A stretch of DNA of 64,000 nt from Epiperipatus broadwayi. Taxonomy: Eukaryota; Onychophora; Udeonychophora; Euonychophora; Peripatidae. The DNA lies in assembly GCA_028023455.1 (NCBI GenBank), contig JAQFVV010006836.1, positions 1-64,000 on the forward strand. Reading direction: 5' to 3'. Positions 63,180-64,000 of this stretch are shown piece by piece. Under the pieces are notes generated by a model. The model was not told the origin of the DNA. It was given only the letters and a program-made list of their open reading frames with translations, and made no database searches. Both the position numbers and the translations under genes were made by a program. Position 1 is the stretch's first letter. The number at the start of each line of letters is the position of its first letter.

Positions 63180-64000
63180 TAAACATATGACTTTTAGAGA
63201 TTCAGATTAAAATATATTTTTAATGAAAATATATGCATGAAATGCTACACAGTGTTGCCGAATCATACAATTTATATATATAATTAATAAACGATTAAAA
63301 TAAAAATAGTTTTGCGTTTTTTTTTTTTTTTTCGTTTCTTTTATTGGTACGCTTTTCTAAATTACAGTCTCTATGTCCAAATCAATTTTTGGAATGCTCT
63401 GCCCACAAATCTAGTTTGAACATAATATCTACAGATGAATACTATTTTTACTTTATTAATATTTTTGATAAAACAATATCAGTATCACTTTATATGTGTA
63501 TTTTTTTGTATAAAATTCATACCGTATGTAAAAATCTTTACTGCAGGTTTTTCGACACTATATAATCTGTCTTATAACATTGAAATCCATATTTAGTGCT
63601 CTCATTACGAGAATTAAGTTTTTGACATTATTTACAATATATTAAAACCATTTTTTTTTTACCCTCTAAACTAATTTTTTTTCTCAGTATGTGCTGCCCT
63701 CTTAACTTTTTTTAATGAAACAAAATAATAGTTCTGTTATTTGCTGGAGTACAACGACAGCATTAACATTATAATTATTAAATATAATTAAAATATCTTA
63801 ATGATACAAAAAATTTCACTTTTTAAGATGAATCAAATTATCAAAAAACAAAAAAATTATAAAAAAAAAAAAACTATTATCGGCAATTTTTTTAAAAGCA
63901 TCTAATAATAAAAAATAAAGCAAAAAGATAAAATAACACTTTTCAGCAGCTTCTCGAAGAGGAATAGTGGAGATAAAAAAACAACAACTTATTTTTTAAT
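63180..64000. other. No feature recognised
   Basis: AT-rich sequence to the window edge; the 73-codon frame at 63344-63565 has no domain. Confidence 0.4.

Overview
This is animal nuclear DNA: about 70% or more A+T by eye, with one intron-rich gene and no bacterial signals such as operons or dense ORFs. The repeats (Penelope-like, RTE and jockey/CR1-like retroelements, Ty3/gypsy-type LTR elements, foldback MITEs) fit an invertebrate. I cannot name the species; an AT-rich arthropod or other invertebrate is only a guess.

The one gene I can support is on the minus strand: an N-acetylglucosamine-6-sulfatase (GNS-type lysosomal sulfatase). Nine coding exons run from the start codon at 49,660 down to 4,801. 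All have GT/AG splice sites, and together they give a continuous 351-codon frame. The C-terminal third lies beyond the low-coordinate edge. The sulfatase active-site motif reads C-C-P-N-R, where the family normally has C-x-P-S/A-R.

Most of the rest is mobile DNA inside the introns and upstream of the gene. The most interesting part is a set of short non-coding insertions that I call HHR-A, HHR-B and HHR-C. They carry hammerhead-ribozyme cores (CUGAUGA ... GAAA) with a paired stem II, a paired stem I and a tiny self-complementary stem III (ACUAGU, ACCGGU or AUACGUAU). The copies are arranged as tandem units (about 452 nt in A, 457-480 nt in B, 73 nt in one C copy) fused to an inverted piece. 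Most have target-site duplications of 11-18 bp. A decayed Penelope-like element with a GIY-YIG endonuclease (24,604-25,923) has the same layout and a 14-bp duplication, so its family is a plausible source of the machinery.

Layout: 1-4,800, AT-rich intron with a foldback MITE; 4,801-20,305, exons 9 to 5 with MITEs and HHR copies at 7.0, 9.1 and 16.8-17.7 kb; 18.5-31.5 kb, RTE, Penelope-like and other LINE remnants; 31,799-31,864, exon 4; 32,495-36,160, a young LTR element with nearly identical LTRs and almost no internal region; 37,225-37,428, exon 3; 40.7-42.8 kb, HHR-B and HHR-C copies; 42.1-47.5 kb, RTE-class LINE remnants; 47.9-49.7 kb, exons 2 and 1; 49.7-64 kb, upstream sequence full of RTE, HHR-A and gypsy-type remnants, an HHR-C copy with an intact ribozyme (58.2-58.9 kb), a tandem HHR-B array (60.7-62.5 kb) and an RTE 3' end.
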